Positions 28,153-37,787 of a stretch of 64,000 bases of DNA are shown in pieces. Position 1 is the first letter of the stretch; every line of letters starts with the position of its first letter. Origin of the DNA: Leptospira vanthielii serovar Holland str. Waz Holland = ATCC 700522 (GTDB lineage Bacteria > Spirochaetota > Leptospiria > Leptospirales > Leptospiraceae); the NCBI RefSeq assembly GCF_000332455.1, contig NZ_AOGY02000027.1, forward strand, positions 72,412 to 136,411, given 5' to 3'. Under the pieces are notes generated by a model. It saw nothing but the letters and a program-made list of their open reading frames with translations, did not search any database and was not told where the DNA came from. A program made the position numbers and the translations under genes.

Positions 28153-30351
28153 TTAACCTACCGTCTTCTTTTTGGTTTCCCCAAGAGGGAGTAACAAAAA
28201 AATTCCAGAAAGGAAATAAAGTAAAGATCCAAGCCAAATGAGTTTTACCAGTGGATTCACCCAAACTTCTAAGTTCGCAACAATCTGTTTTGGGAAGTTG
28301 AGAAAAAATTTGAGTTTGTCCATTTCACTTCCTGGTGTGAAGTAATACTGCATAAACATCAAAGGTAGATCTGGGTTTTCAGATTTGAGATCGGAAGTTT
28401 CAATCGCACCAAGTTGGATGTAAAAATCTTCTTTTGCCATAGAGAGGATAGCCGGTTCACTGGTGGGAATGTGAGTTTCGAAATCTCCTGTTAGGTGAGA
28501 GATCTGTGGGTAAAACCTACGTTCGGTAACTAAATCCGAAAGTTTTTCTGTTCCTCGAAAGATTCCGTATGTTCCCTCTTGGGAAACAATCACATTTTGA
28601 ATGTTAGGTTCTCCACCAAGGCCTGAAATTAGGACCGGTTTTAATTTGAGAGTAGAGGCCTCTATTTGATACCCACCAATCATTGCTTTGTCGATGGACT
28701 GATAAACTATCTCTTCAGAAGTGGGCGGTTGGAGTTCATAAAAAAATCGGACGGATGTATTGATTTTAAATGCGTTTCCCGCATACCCAATAAAAATAAG
28801 AACTAGTGAAAAGTGAACTAAATACCCACCATACCGACGTTTGTTTTTGAGTAACATTCGGTATCCGGCCACAAAAAAATTCTCGTTTTTAAACTCTTCT
28901 CGCCGAGCTCTAATCCCTCTGTAATATTCTTGTATGATCCCTGATATGGTAAAAATACCGATGGTAACCGTAAGAACCGAATACACTTCGGCAAGTACGT
29001 CCCCATACTTACTATCTGGTTTGGTAAAGTTTTGGGAATAGAAAAGGATGTACAAACCGCCACCAATGATCCCCGCAATAAAAGGTTTCAGAAGAGTGGA
29101 AAAAAAGACAGCACCTGCTCCCTTTCTCCAAGCTAAAAGTGGTGCCGATCCCATAAGAAGTAAAAGAAAAATCCCAGCAGGGACTCCCCAGGAGTTAAAC
29201 CAAGGAGCCTTAAATTCTTTTCCATACAAAAGCGGGGAAAAGACACCTAACAGAATTGCTGCGGTCGAGAGGACGAGTAAAAAGTTGTTTAAAAGAAAAC
29301 TTCCTTCTTTGGAAGTGATGGCTTCCAAGTTTCTTTCTGGAGTGAGGTTTTTTCTTCTATAAATCACAAAACCAGTGAAGAAAAGAAAACTACCAATGAT
29401 GTAGATGATAAAAGGTGTGCCAATCGTAGACTTAGAAAAACTATGTGGGCCTTCGAGAACCCCGGAACGAGTGATCCAGGTTCCAAGCAAACTAAAATGA
29501 AAAGCAAGGATCACAAGTAACATATTCCAAAACTTCAACATCCCTCGACGTTCTTGGATCACAACCGAATGGACAAAGGCACTGGTAAGAAGCCAAGGCA
29601 TTAGTGATGCATTCTCTACCGGATCCCATGCCCAATACCCACCCCAACCTAACTCTTCATAGGCCCACTTCGACCCGAGTAAAATTCCTGTTCCGAGAAA
29701 GAACCAAGAAAACAGAGTCCATTTGCGGATGAACTTCATCCAATCTTCAGAAAGTTGTCCTGACACAAGAGCTGACATAGCAATGGCAAAAGGAATCGAT
29801 ATACTTACATAACCAATATAAAGGATGGGTGGATGGATGATCATCGCCCAATGTTGGAGGAGGGGATTGAGGCCCCGGCCTGCCGCAGCTTCTGGAACAA
29901 ACTCACGGAATGGTTGGGCATCTCCATAAAAAACAGCAAGAAAAGAAAAAAATCCAGATAATACCGCGAGGATGAGATTCATCATAGGGATTCTGTCTTC
30001 AATGGACTTACGAGTTTGCCATAACACGATAAAGGTGAATACGTTTAGAATCAAATTCCAAAATAACAAACTTCCAGAAGAACCTGACCAGATCGATGTC
30101 ATTTTATAGAACAAAGGTAAGTGTTCGCTGGAATGCATGACTACATAATAGTTGCTATAGTCTGACCTGGCGAGTTGTGTTAATAAAACTGTAAATGTTA
30201 ATACAATGACAAATGGATTTGTCATTAAAGCAAGACGGCCAAGTTCAATGGATTTTCGATCTTGTTTATAAATTCCGTAGATGGTTTGTAATGCGGAAAA
30301 AACTAAAATGGCAAGAGAGGCTGCAAGAAGGATGGTTCCTAAATTATTCAT
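28153..30351 (-). CDS. ccmF: Cytochrome c haem lyase CcmF
   Basis: 732 residues, about 14-15 membrane helices. The haem-handling WWD domain is intact (about 236-250, WGGYWAWDPVENASLMPW), with conserved His in MIIHPPILYIGY (H173) and AFVHSVV (H261). It holds haem from CcmE and attaches it to CXXCH of apocytochromes at the outer face of the inner membrane. The order ccmE-ccmF-ccmH on one strand, with a four-base overlap to ccmE, is a compact maturation operon; ccmABC are not in this window. Confidence 0.95.
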   Translation of the reverse strand: MNNLGTILLAASLAILVFSALQTIYGIYKQDRKSIELGRLALMTNPFVIVLTFTVLLTQLARSDYSNYYVVMHSSEHLPLFYKMTSIWSGSSGSLLFWNLILNVFTFIVLWQTRKSIEDRIPMMNLILAVLSGFFSFLAVFYGDAQPFREFVPEAAAGRGLNPLLQHWAMIIHPPILYIGYVSISIPFAIAMSALVSGQLSEDWMKFIRKWTLFSWFFLGTGILLGSKWAYEELGWGGYWAWDPVENASLMPWLLTSAFVHSVVIQERRGMLKFWNMLLVILAFHFSLLGTWITRSGVLEGPHSFSKSTIGTPFIIYIIGSFLFFTGFVIYRRKNLTPERNLEAITSKEGSFLLNNFLLVLSTAAILLGVFSPLLYGKEFKAPWFNSWGVPAGIFLLLLMGSAPLLAWRKGAGAVFFSTLLKPFIAGIIGGGLYILFYSQNFTKPDSKYGDVLAEVYSVLTVTIGIFTISGIIQEYYRGIRARREEFKNENFFVAGYRMLLKNKRRYGGYLVHFSLVLIFIGYAGNAFKINTSVRFFYELQPPTSEEIVYQSIDKAMIGGYQIEASTLKLKPVLISGLGGEPNIQNVIVSQEGTYGIFRGTEKLSDLVTERRFYPQISHLTGDFETHIPTSEPAILSMAKEDFYIQLGAIETSDLKSENPDLPLMFMQYYFTPGSEMDKLKFFLNFPKQIVANLEVWVNPLVKLIWLGSLLYFLSGIFLLLPLGETKKKTVG

Positions 30352-30740
30352 TTTTCCTCAGCGTATCCCGCTTCATATTTGGAGGCACATTTTGCTTCTA
30401 CATGGGAAGCAACGAGTACCCCGTGATCCAACTTTCCGTCCACTCGGGCTCTTGCTCCTTCTTTAAAGGCATCTGGCAAAAGAGTGGCTCCTGTAAAAAA
30501 TACAGGGATGATTTGATCATTCAGTTCCAAATCAAATTTGGCTTTTTTTCCTTCCCGGACAAGGCTCCCTACCCGCACAAACCCACGCACACGAAGATTT
30601 TGGTCTGAGTATTTGGTTTGGTTTGCTGCCAGTTCGGAGGCATCCAGAAGGAGATAGGAAGTTTCCTGCGAGGAAAAATAAGCAATCCCGCCGAGTGAAA
30701 GTCCAATGAGAAACAAAAGAGTTAAAAACTTACGATTCAT
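30348..30740 (-). CDS. ccmE: Haem chaperone CcmE, CxxxY type
   Basis: 130 residues: an N-terminal membrane anchor (about 5-22) and an OB-fold (YSDQNLRVRGFVRVGSL; FDLELNDQIIPVFFTG; ARVDGKLDHGVLVASHVEAK). The haem-binding site is C118-A-S-K-Y122, so the usual histidine of HxxxY is replaced by cysteine. This CxxxY type is established for archaea and Desulfovibrio-like bacteria (system I*). A histidine (H113) lies five residues earlier. It should carry haem covalently to CcmF. First gene of the ccmE-F-H operon. Confidence 0.92.
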   Translation of the reverse strand: MNRKFLTLLFLIGLSLGGIAYFSSQETSYLLLDASELAANQTKYSDQNLRVRGFVRVGSLVREGKKAKFDLELNDQIIPVFFTGATLLPDAFKEGARARVDGKLDHGVLVASHVEAKCASKYEAGYAEEK

Positions 30741-30840
30741 AATCCATTCTTTAGACGGATTCCCGTCTTTCCTCTAACCTCTCTGATTGCAAGTTTCGGT
30801 CAAACAAAAAGGTCTTAAAAAAACGGCAGAATTGGGAGCG

Positions 30841-31617
30841 TTATAAATAGGATTTGGCACGATACACAAAATATCCCACCCATTCTTTGATGGCGAGAGT
30901 GGTTTGGTCCAAAAATCCTGCGGAGGGAATGTAAAGTTCAAAGGCTCCCGCTTGCAGATTGGTGGCACGGTAGTCTGTGGGAAAGGAAACAAACTGGATG
31001 TTTTGTTTTTCGAAACATCCAGCCGCACGTTTTATATGAAAGGCAGAAGTAATAAGAATTGCGGACTCTAATTTTTTTTCGACCAGTAACTTCTTAGTTT
31101 CAACAGCATTTTCATAAGTATTTCGTGATTTGTTTTCCCAAATTAAATCTTTTTCAGGAACCCCAAGCCCTAAAAATAATTCTTTTGCTAAGTCAGCTTC
31201 CTTGTAGGTATCAGCAAAGAGAAGCCCTGATCCACCGGTAAAAAGGATTTTTTTTACCTTCCCGGTCTTATAAAGTCTGATGGCATCAGTCAATCGGTCA
31301 GCGGAGTCTGTGAGTTCAGGTCTTCCTGGATGTAGGGATATGGTTTGGATCATTCCACCTAACACAATCGCTACGTCTGCTTTAGGGACATTGGAAATGG
31401 CTATTGGTGGGTAATCTTTTTCGAGAGATTGAAGTAGGAAGTTCGCAACATAAGCGTTAGATGCCAGATATAAAAACAAAATGATTTGAAAAAGTCGAAA
31501 TTTTCCGTGTCCCGATTTTGTTTTTAGGATGAGTAAGAAGGACAAAAGGAAAAAAACAGGTAGTGGGTAGAGTAGAACGGTTCCGAACTTGGAAAGAGTA
31601 AAAAAGATTGAATCCAT
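30841..31617 (-). CDS. YdcF/ElyC-like DUF218 membrane protein
   Basis: 258 residues: two N-terminal membrane helices (about 10-60) and a DUF218 domain (about 80-235) with ADVAIVLGGMIQT, RLTDAIRLYKTGKVKKILFTGG, ENKSRNTYENA and ILITSAFHIKRAAGCF. Members such as ElyC and SanA influence envelope and peptidoglycan assembly; the biochemical activity is unknown. Separate from the ccm genes by about 100 bp, same strand. Confidence 0.85.
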   Translation of the reverse strand: MDSIFFTLSKFGTVLLYPLPVFFLLSFLLILKTKSGHGKFRLFQIILFLYLASNAYVANFLLQSLEKDYPPIAISNVPKADVAIVLGGMIQTISLHPGRPELTDSADRLTDAIRLYKTGKVKKILFTGGSGLLFADTYKEADLAKELFLGLGVPEKDLIWENKSRNTYENAVETKKLLVEKKLESAILITSAFHIKRAAGCFEKQNIQFVSFPTDYRATNLQAGAFELYIPSAGFLDQTTLAIKEWVGYFVYRAKSYL

Positions 31618-31647
31618 AGGTAGTAGGATTCTGAAAGTAAAGGAATC

Positions 31648-32049
31648 TTACCAGTCTAAATCAGGACCTAAAACGCCTATCCCGCTTCCCCAATATTGGG
31701 AAGGGTGAGGGTAACGAACCGAAATTCCTAAGGGGGAACGAGAAAATTTCCAGTCCCTTGCAATTTGTTTTCGCTGTTGGATTTGTTCCTCGGGAACAGA
31801 ACTTTCGATTGTGTTTAAATACACTTTTGTCATTTCTACCCATTCTTTGATGGCAAAAGGATTTTGTTTTTTCAAATCTTGGATTAAAATTCTTAGTGCG
31901 AATTCGGCGTCTTCTCGGAGGTCACGAGCAATTTCAGAAACTTCCGCATTGGCCCCAAAGACAGTTTCACTTCCTTCTGTCCGGTCCACCGTTTCTCTCC
32001 ATTTTGCATAGGCAATCATCAAATCTTTTGTTTCTTTATGCCTAAACAT
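31648..32049 (-). CDS. Hypothetical cytoplasmic protein
   Basis: 133 residues, mostly helical and highly charged (KETKDLMIAYAKWRETVDRTEG, LREDAEFALRILIQDLKKQNPF), with an aromatic C-terminus ending YWGSGIGVLGPDLDW. No family recognised and no signal peptide. Its annotated start overlaps the start of the divergent MBL gene by 12 bases, so at least one of these two starts is probably too long. It precedes the YdcF gene on the same strand by 31 bases. Confidence 0.6.
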   Translation of the reverse strand: MFRHKETKDLMIAYAKWRETVDRTEGSETVFGANAEVSEIARDLREDAEFALRILIQDLKKQNPFAIKEWVEMTKVYLNTIESSVPEEQIQQRKQIARDWKFSRSPLGISVRYPHPSQYWGSGIGVLGPDLDW

Positions 32050-33162
32050 GGTAACAAAACAATTGTTCTAGTCTCAAAAAAACGCAATCGAAAATTCCCA
32101 ATAGAGGAAGTTTGTTTTCGTCTAATCCTCGTGAAGTTCCTATCTTTTGTCCCCTTAATTCTCTTTTTTGTTTTGTCCTGTTTTGCAGATGCAAGTGTTC
32201 GTAAATCCCACCATACAGCAAACGGATTTAAAAACCCAAACCCCAACTTTGAAACCAAAGGTTTTTGGGATGTCATCTCTTGGCAATTCCTACGTTTCCA
32301 ACTTCCCTATAGTTTGGATCCAAAAGATTATCCTCCTTTTCCTATCATGCCAAATGATGGCAAACAATTGCAGACTAACAAATCAAAACTTTCTGTCACT
32401 TGGGTGGGACATGCCACAACTCTCATTCAAATCGATGGAGTGAATATACTGACAGATCCCATTTGGAGCGAAAGGTGTTCGCCTGTAAGTTTTATTGGTC
32501 CCAAACGTTACACTCCCCCTGGAATCAAAATTGAAGACTTACCTCGAATCGATATTGTGATTTTATCACACAATCATTACGACCACACCGATTTACCCAC
32601 TCTCAGACAATTAGAAGAAAAGTTCCATCCCCTTGTATTCACTGGAATTGGGAACAATAAACTATTGTTAGCTGAAGGTTTGAAAAATGTAAAGGAAATG
32701 GATTGGTGGGAAGAAACAAAAACGAAAGAATTATCTATCACTTTCACTCCAACCCAACACTTTAGTGGGCGTGGGTTACTCGACAGGGATGAAACTCTCT
32801 GGGGAAGTTACTTGATTTCGGGAGAAAAGGAAAAAGTCTACTTCGGGGGAGACACCGGCTTTTATACCCATTTTCGCGAAATCGCAGAACGATTTGGGCC
32901 TGTTGACGTTGCAATTTTACCAGTTGGAGCAACGGAACCCCGCTGGATGATGGCGCCCGTACACATCGATCCCAAAGAAACAGTGAAGGCTTTTATGGAT
33001 CTGAAAGCCAAGTATTTGGTTCCTATGCACTATATGACCTTTGTTCTTTCGGATGAACCCTTGGATTCTCCTGTGCCCCGCACTAAAGAAGAGTTAAAAC
33101 AAGCGGGAATCTCAGAAGCACAATTTGTTCCTTTAAAAATTGGAGAATCTCGCTTTTTTTAG
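32038..33162 (+). CDS. MBL-fold hydrolase, NAPE-PLD/UlaG-like, membrane-anchored
   Basis: 374 residues if ATG 32038 is used; GTG 32131 (VKFLSFVPLILFFVLSC) would give a cleaner lipoprotein-like start and avoid overlap with the divergent gene. The metallo-beta-lactamase core is WVGHATTLIQIDGVNILTDPIW, then SHNHYDHTDLP (HxHxDH), PTQHFSGRG, YFGGDTGF and PVHIDP..., matching the group that includes N-acyl phosphatidylethanolamine phospholipase D and UlaG. A phosphodiester lipid substrate is plausible because of the envelope location, but not shown. Confidence 0.82.
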   Translation: MPKHGNKTIVLVSKKRNRKFPIEEVCFRLILVKFLSFVPLILFFVLSCFADASVRKSHHTANGFKNPNPNFETKGFWDVISWQFLRFQLPYSLDPKDYPPFPIMPNDGKQLQTNKSKLSVTWVGHATTLIQIDGVNILTDPIWSERCSPVSFIGPKRYTPPGIKIEDLPRIDIVILSHNHYDHTDLPTLRQLEEKFHPLVFTGIGNNKLLLAEGLKNVKEMDWWEETKTKELSITFTPTQHFSGRGLLDRDETLWGSYLISGEKEKVYFGGDTGFYTHFREIAERFGPVDVAILPVGATEPRWMMAPVHIDPKETVKAFMDLKAKYLVPMHYMTFVLSDEPLDSPVPRTKEELKQAGISEAQFVPLKIGESRFF

Positions 33163-33207
33163 TTCCAAGTGGTTTCGATTTCAGGTAAGCTGTCCTAAAA
33201 AAATAGG

Positions 33208-34686
33208 ATGGTGAGCATGTTGAAGAAGCTTCTCACAACGATAGTATTCCTGGTTTGTTTGTCTGTGACAACAGCCGGTTTATTTGCGGAAGACCCAACT
33301 CCGGTTCCAACGCAAACAACCACTCAGGAAGAAACAGGACATTCGTCTCATGGCGAATCAGTACACGAGGAATTACCATATTGGACGGTTTTACCTTTTG
33401 TTGCCATTTTACTTTCCATCGCAATCTTACCGGTTGCTTCTCACAAAACTTCTCATTGGTGGGAAGACAATAATAACAAATTGATCCTTGCTGTTGGACT
33501 CGGAGCCATTTCTTTTGTGGTACTTCTAATTTATGGTTACAGCCATAATATTGTTCACACAGTTTTTTTCGATTACGTTCCCTTTATCATTTTACTTGGA
33601 TCTTTATTTTATATTTCCGGTGGAATTGTGATCAAGGGGGACATCCATGCAACTCCACTCAATAACACATTGTATTTGTTAATAGGTGCGGGCCTTGCTT
33701 CCTTTATTGGAACCACAGGGGCATCGATGTTACTTATTCGTCCTTTGTTAAAAACAAATAGCGAAAGAAAACATGTAGTTCATACAGTTGTGTTTTTTAT
33801 CTTTCTTGTTTCGAACATTGGTGGTTCTTTAACACCGCTCGGGGATCCTCCACTATTTTTGGGATATTTAAAAGGAGTGCCTTTCACTTGGACCTTCAAA
33901 CTTTTACCTGAGATGTTAGTTGCAGTTGCGATTCTACTTACTGTTTATTTTGTTTGGGACACTCTCGCTTACAAAAAAGAAACAAAAAAGGACCTCAAAA
34001 GAGACGATAAACTTGCGACTCCCTTCTCTATCGGTGGGCAAGTGAACTTCATCTGGTTACTTGGTGTGATTTTAGCGGTTGCTTTTTTGAACAGTAACTA
34101 TATCCCAGAAATCAACAATACTCCGACTCTTGGATTTATCCGTGAGGCAGTTCTACTTGTTCTCATTGGACTATCTAAATTTACATCCAAAGAGGCAGAT
34201 CGTAAGTTCAATAACTTCACACTTCATCCCATCCAAGAAGTAGCATACCTCTTCATTGGGATTTTCATTACGATGATTCCTGCTCTAGTGTTACTGGAAG
34301 CACATGGTAAGGAACTCGGAATCACTCAAAACTGGCAATTCTTCTGGGCAACGGGAGCTTTTTCGTCGGTTCTTGACAATGCGCCAACTTACCTCACCTT
34401 TGGTTCGTTAGCTTCTGGACTCCTCACACCAGTGGGTGCGGCAAGCCCTCTCACTCTAGGTCAATTCATTGGGAATGTACAAGCGGAAGAAATTCTAAAA
34501 GCCATTTCCGTGGGTGCGGTTTTTATGGGTGCGAATACCTATATCGGTAACGCTCCTAACTTTATGGTGAAATCGGTTGCCGAAGAAAACAAAGTAAAAA
34601 TGCCGTCCTTTGGTGGATACTTAGCATACTCTATGGGAATTTTAGTTCCTGTGTTTATACTAATCACTTTCGTATTCTTCGTCTAA
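33208..34686 (+). CDS. nhaD: NhaD-type sodium/proton antiporter
   Basis: About 490 residues (ATG 33208, or 33217 with GGATGG as binding site). A cleaved signal-like start is followed by a His-rich periplasmic stretch (ETGHSSHGESVHEE) and about 12 helices. The ion transporter superfamily motifs GTTGASMLLIRPLL, NIGGSLTPLGDPPLFLGYLKGVPF and the paired C-terminal FSSVLDNAPTYLTF and GANTYIGNAPNFMVKSVAEE are characteristic of NhaD. It exchanges Na+ or Li+ for protons. It ends at a strong terminator. Confidence 0.88.
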   Translation: MVSMLKKLLTTIVFLVCLSVTTAGLFAEDPTPVPTQTTTQEETGHSSHGESVHEELPYWTVLPFVAILLSIAILPVASHKTSHWWEDNNNKLILAVGLGAISFVVLLIYGYSHNIVHTVFFDYVPFIILLGSLFYISGGIVIKGDIHATPLNNTLYLLIGAGLASFIGTTGASMLLIRPLLKTNSERKHVVHTVVFFIFLVSNIGGSLTPLGDPPLFLGYLKGVPFTWTFKLLPEMLVAVAILLTVYFVWDTLAYKKETKKDLKRDDKLATPFSIGGQVNFIWLLGVILAVAFLNSNYIPEINNTPTLGFIREAVLLVLIGLSKFTSKEADRKFNNFTLHPIQEVAYLFIGIFITMIPALVLLEAHGKELGITQNWQFFWATGAFSSVLDNAPTYLTFGSLASGLLTPVGAASPLTLGQFIGNVQAEEILKAISVGAVFMGANTYIGNAPNFMVKSVAEENKVKMPSFGGYLAYSMGILVPVFILITFVFFV

Positions 34687-34695
34687 ACTTTTGGA

Positions 34696-34722
34696 CAAAC
34701 CGGGGAGTCTCCCCGGTTTTCA
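34696..34722 (+). terminator. Rho-independent terminator after nhaD
   Basis: AAACCGGGGAG-TCTCCCCGGTTTTC: a nine-base G/C-rich stem with a T-rich tail, 10 bases after the stop. It can also serve the convergent DUF368 gene. Confidence 0.85.
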
Positions 34723-34746
34723 CTCGCTTCATAACGTTTGGAGATT

Positions 34747-35730
34747 TTACTTTTTCTCTTGTAACGATTCCAATCGGTTGAGACCAAACCCAAGAATTAG
34801 TCCTAAAACAAGAGCTGCCAGTGGAACTTGCGCATCTGCAAAATCTTTAGGCAAAACATTCTTTGCAGTTGCAATTTGAATGTCTCGTTTTACTTCTCCA
34901 GATCTTCCGACAATCGTCTGACCATTGGCATAATCTTTGAATGGCCATAAAATAAAGAACGATCCTAAGATAAGGCCCAGTAAAAAAGTCATTGTATGTG
35001 ATTTATATTTCAAAAATAACCATTTTACAAAATGAGTAAAAATAAGAAGTCCCAGTAAACATCCGATTCCAAAAGCTCCAAGGAATACAATGGAACTTGG
35101 TTCGAGGATGGTGGAAAGTTTTCCAATCACGATTTGGTATTCACCGAGCACAAGCATAATGTAAGAACCAGAGATCCCCGGTAAAATCATTGCAGATATG
35201 GCAACGGCACCAGTAAAAAAAGCAATGAGTGGATTTTCAGAACCCGTTGTATCTCCCATAAAGAAACTGGGAACAATTGTGAGTAGGATTCCTGGAATTA
35301 AAAATAACCAAACAAAGATACTATGTTTTTCGATGAGTTTGTAGGGAACAGCTAAAGAAGGGAAGATGAGTCCGATAAACAGAGCAAGGGTTGCTTGCGG
35401 ATAGTTTTGGAGTAAAAACTGAATGAGTTTTGCTCCAGAAACTACAGATAACAAAAGACCAATTCCAAGAAATACAAGGAACCAAAAATCAATTCGTTTC
35501 ATTTCCTCTGCAAAACGATTTCTTACATCTTCTTTCCAAAAACCAAACACTAAAGACAGGGATACTTTGATGGTCTCTAAGTTTAGGGATGTGATAGCAG
35601 TGATCAACCTGTCGTAAAGGCCTAGAATGAGCGCAAAGGTTCCACCGGAAACACCGGGGATGAGGTTGGCAATCCCGATGAGAAAACCATTGAGAAGGCA
35701 GAATAGAATTTCTTTTTTCGATAGAGGCAT
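34747..35730 (-). CDS. DUF368 membrane protein
   Basis: 327 residues, about nine membrane helices. The paired family motifs are present: NLIPGVSGGTFALILGLYDRLI near residue 22 and ILPGISGSYIMLVLGEY near 185. DUF368/PopT-type proteins have recently been linked to undecaprenyl-phosphate translocation, and the upstream neighbour on the same strand is a polyprenyl-phosphate sugar-1-phosphate transferase, which supports a lipid-carrier role by context. Confidence 0.85.
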   Translation of the reverse strand: MPLSKKEILFCLLNGFLIGIANLIPGVSGGTFALILGLYDRLITAITSLNLETIKVSLSLVFGFWKEDVRNRFAEEMKRIDFWFLVFLGIGLLLSVVSGAKLIQFLLQNYPQATLALFIGLIFPSLAVPYKLIEKHSIFVWLFLIPGILLTIVPSFFMGDTTGSENPLIAFFTGAVAISAMILPGISGSYIMLVLGEYQIVIGKLSTILEPSSIVFLGAFGIGCLLGLLIFTHFVKWLFLKYKSHTMTFLLGLILGSFFILWPFKDYANGQTIVGRSGEVKRDIQIATAKNVLPKDFADAQVPLAALVLGLILGFGLNRLESLQEKK

Positions 35731-35757
35731 AAAGGAAAGGATGGGAGTGCGAAGACT

Positions 35758-36825
35758 TTAGGCAAGGTTTTTTCTAGGTACAAAAGCCCATAGGAGTCCA
35801 TAACTCAATACAGAAAATAGGAATATTACGACAAGGGTGAAGAGGTTAGAAAGGTTGTTGAACTTTAATACAAAATGGATACAAACGATTGTGAGGTTTA
35901 AGAGGGAAAAAATAACTAAAGTTCCGATTTTTCCTAATTTGGTTTCTGTGATTCGTTGGAAGAGGTGTTCTCTGTGGGCCGAGAACAAATGTTTTTTTTG
36001 GAAGAATCGTTTGATCAACGTAAAAACTCCATCTAACCAAAAATAAGGGAACAAATAAAAATAGGAAGTGATATCCCAAATTTCTGAATCTGGGCCTTTC
36101 TCTTTCCCAACAAACAAAGGTAATGCCATGACTAAAAAACCTAAAGCTAAGGATCCACTGTCTCCCATAAATAATTTTGCTTTTGGAAAATTATAAAATA
36201 TAAATCCAAACATGGAAACGAACAAAATCACATACAAACTATAACCAAAATGATCGGTAACATAGAAATGGGGAGAGGCAATGGCCAAAGAAAAAAAAGA
36301 AATAAAAAGGGTAGTAACTAAATACCAATCCATTCCATCCATAAAGTTCACTAGGTTGACTGCAAATACAAGAAAAACTGTCAGGACAAAAATATAAATC
36401 GGTTTCGGAAGAGAAATCAGACCAAAATAGGTGATCTCAGGGTTCATCCAAACTAAAAATACAGCCACAACTGACAGTTCTAAAAACAATCGAAGTTTTG
36501 GACTGAGGTGATACAAATCATCAACGAAGCCTAAAATACAAAAAATAAGAACGCCAGCTAACAAAAGATAAACGTCCATTCTTTGTGCAGAATCTTGGGA
36601 CAGGGGAAGTGATTTTCCTAATTGAGGGCAGAAAAGGAAAGCAATGACAGAGAGAAGGAACAAAGGAATGAAAAACATCCCCCCGGACTTTTTGGTGACC
36701 ACGTCATGAAGGCTTCGTTCGTTTGGCACATCTTTGACGCCAAAGCGGGAATAGACATAGAATGTATGCAAAATAAGGCTTAGAACGGCAAGAATGGCGA
36801 GTATTGGCGGGAAAAAAGAGACCAT
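35758..36825 (-). CDS. MraY/WecA-family polyprenyl-phosphate glycosyl-1-phosphate transferase
   Basis: 355 residues, about ten membrane helices. Signature residues: FVDDLYHLSPKLRL (Mg-binding DD), NLVNFMDGMDW, KLFMGDSGSLALGF and the C-terminal HREHLFQRI loop. It transfers a UDP-sugar-1-phosphate to undecaprenyl phosphate, starting O-antigen or other glycan synthesis. The HREHL loop favours the WecA-like over the MraY-like group, though the sugar cannot be named. 27 bp upstream of the DUF368 gene, same strand. Confidence 0.87.
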   Translation of the reverse strand: MVSFFPPILAILAVLSLILHTFYVYSRFGVKDVPNERSLHDVVTKKSGGMFFIPLFLLSVIAFLFCPQLGKSLPLSQDSAQRMDVYLLLAGVLIFCILGFVDDLYHLSPKLRLFLELSVVAVFLVWMNPEITYFGLISLPKPIYIFVLTVFLVFAVNLVNFMDGMDWYLVTTLFISFFSLAIASPHFYVTDHFGYSLYVILFVSMFGFIFYNFPKAKLFMGDSGSLALGFLVMALPLFVGKEKGPDSEIWDITSYFYLFPYFWLDGVFTLIKRFFQKKHLFSAHREHLFQRITETKLGKIGTLVIFSLLNLTIVCIHFVLKFNNLSNLFTLVVIFLFSVLSYGLLWAFVPRKNLA

Positions 36826-36902
36826 TTTCGCAAAGTTTATCGGTACGGGGTCTTTTGGCAGTTTTTTATTGCAAAATTCAGTCCCTCTTCGATGTTTAAT
36901 TT

Positions 36903-37787
36903 ATGTTTCAGGGCGTTTATACTGCGGTCATCACCCCCTTCCGCCAGGGGAAAATCGATTATGATAGTTATTTTAAAATCCTAGAAAACCAAATCCGTTC
37001 CGGCGTGGCGGGAGTGGTTCCTTGTGGGACAACGGGGGAATCTCCCACCCTTTCTTACGAAGAACATAAAGAACTCATCCAAAAGACAGTTCAAGTTGTG
37101 GCAGGAAAGATCCAGGTCATTGCTGGCACGGGATCCAACTCTACCAAAGAAGCCATTGAGCTTACAGAGTCCGCTTGTGCCGATGGAGTGGATGGAATTC
37201 TTACTGTGAATCCCTATTACAACAAACCAACACAAGAAGGGATGTATCGTCATTTTACTGAGATTGCCAATGTATCTTCCAAACCGGTGATGTTGTACAA
37301 CATCCCTGGAAGAACCAATGTCAATTTGTTGCCAGAAACCGTCGCACGGCTTGCGGCCCACCCCAAAATTGCTGCCATCAAAGAAGCGACTGGTGATTTG
37401 GGACAAATGGCTAAGGTGATTGCTGCAACACCACCTGACTTTGATTTGTTGTCAGGGGACGACAACCTAACACTCCCCGTTTTATCGATTGGTGGAAAAG
37501 GTGTTGTGTCTGTAGTATCCAATCTTTTTCCACGAGCTTGTGTGGATATGGTGTCCTTGTATTTACGAGGAGACTTGGAAGCTTCCAAAAAGATTTATTA
37601 TAAACTCCTTCCTGTGTTTATCAGTGCCTTTATTGAAACCAATCCCATTCCTATCAAAGCTGCTATGAGTTGGTTTGGGTATTGTGAAAATGAACTTCGT
37701 CTACCAATGACGGCTTTGTCTGAAGGTTCACCTGCAGATGCTTTCAAAAAAACTGTATTCCAATTAAAAGAGGAAGGCATTGTCTAA
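36903..37787 (+). CDS. dapA: 4-hydroxy-tetrahydrodipicolinate synthase
   Basis: 294 residues, normal length. Catalytic K160 (AAIKEATGD), Y132 (LYNIPGRT), R137 and the GTTGE motif (42-46) are all present. It condenses pyruvate with aspartate semialdehyde in lysine and diaminopimelate synthesis. First gene of an operon; dapB starts inside its last codons. Confidence 0.97.
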   Translation: MFQGVYTAVITPFRQGKIDYDSYFKILENQIRSGVAGVVPCGTTGESPTLSYEEHKELIQKTVQVVAGKIQVIAGTGSNSTKEAIELTESACADGVDGILTVNPYYNKPTQEGMYRHFTEIANVSSKPVMLYNIPGRTNVNLLPETVARLAAHPKIAAIKEATGDLGQMAKVIAATPPDFDLLSGDDNLTLPVLSIGGKGVVSVVSNLFPRACVDMVSLYLRGDLEASKKIYYKLLPVFISAFIETNPIPIKAAMSWFGYCENELRLPMTALSEGSPADAFKKTVFQLKEEGIV

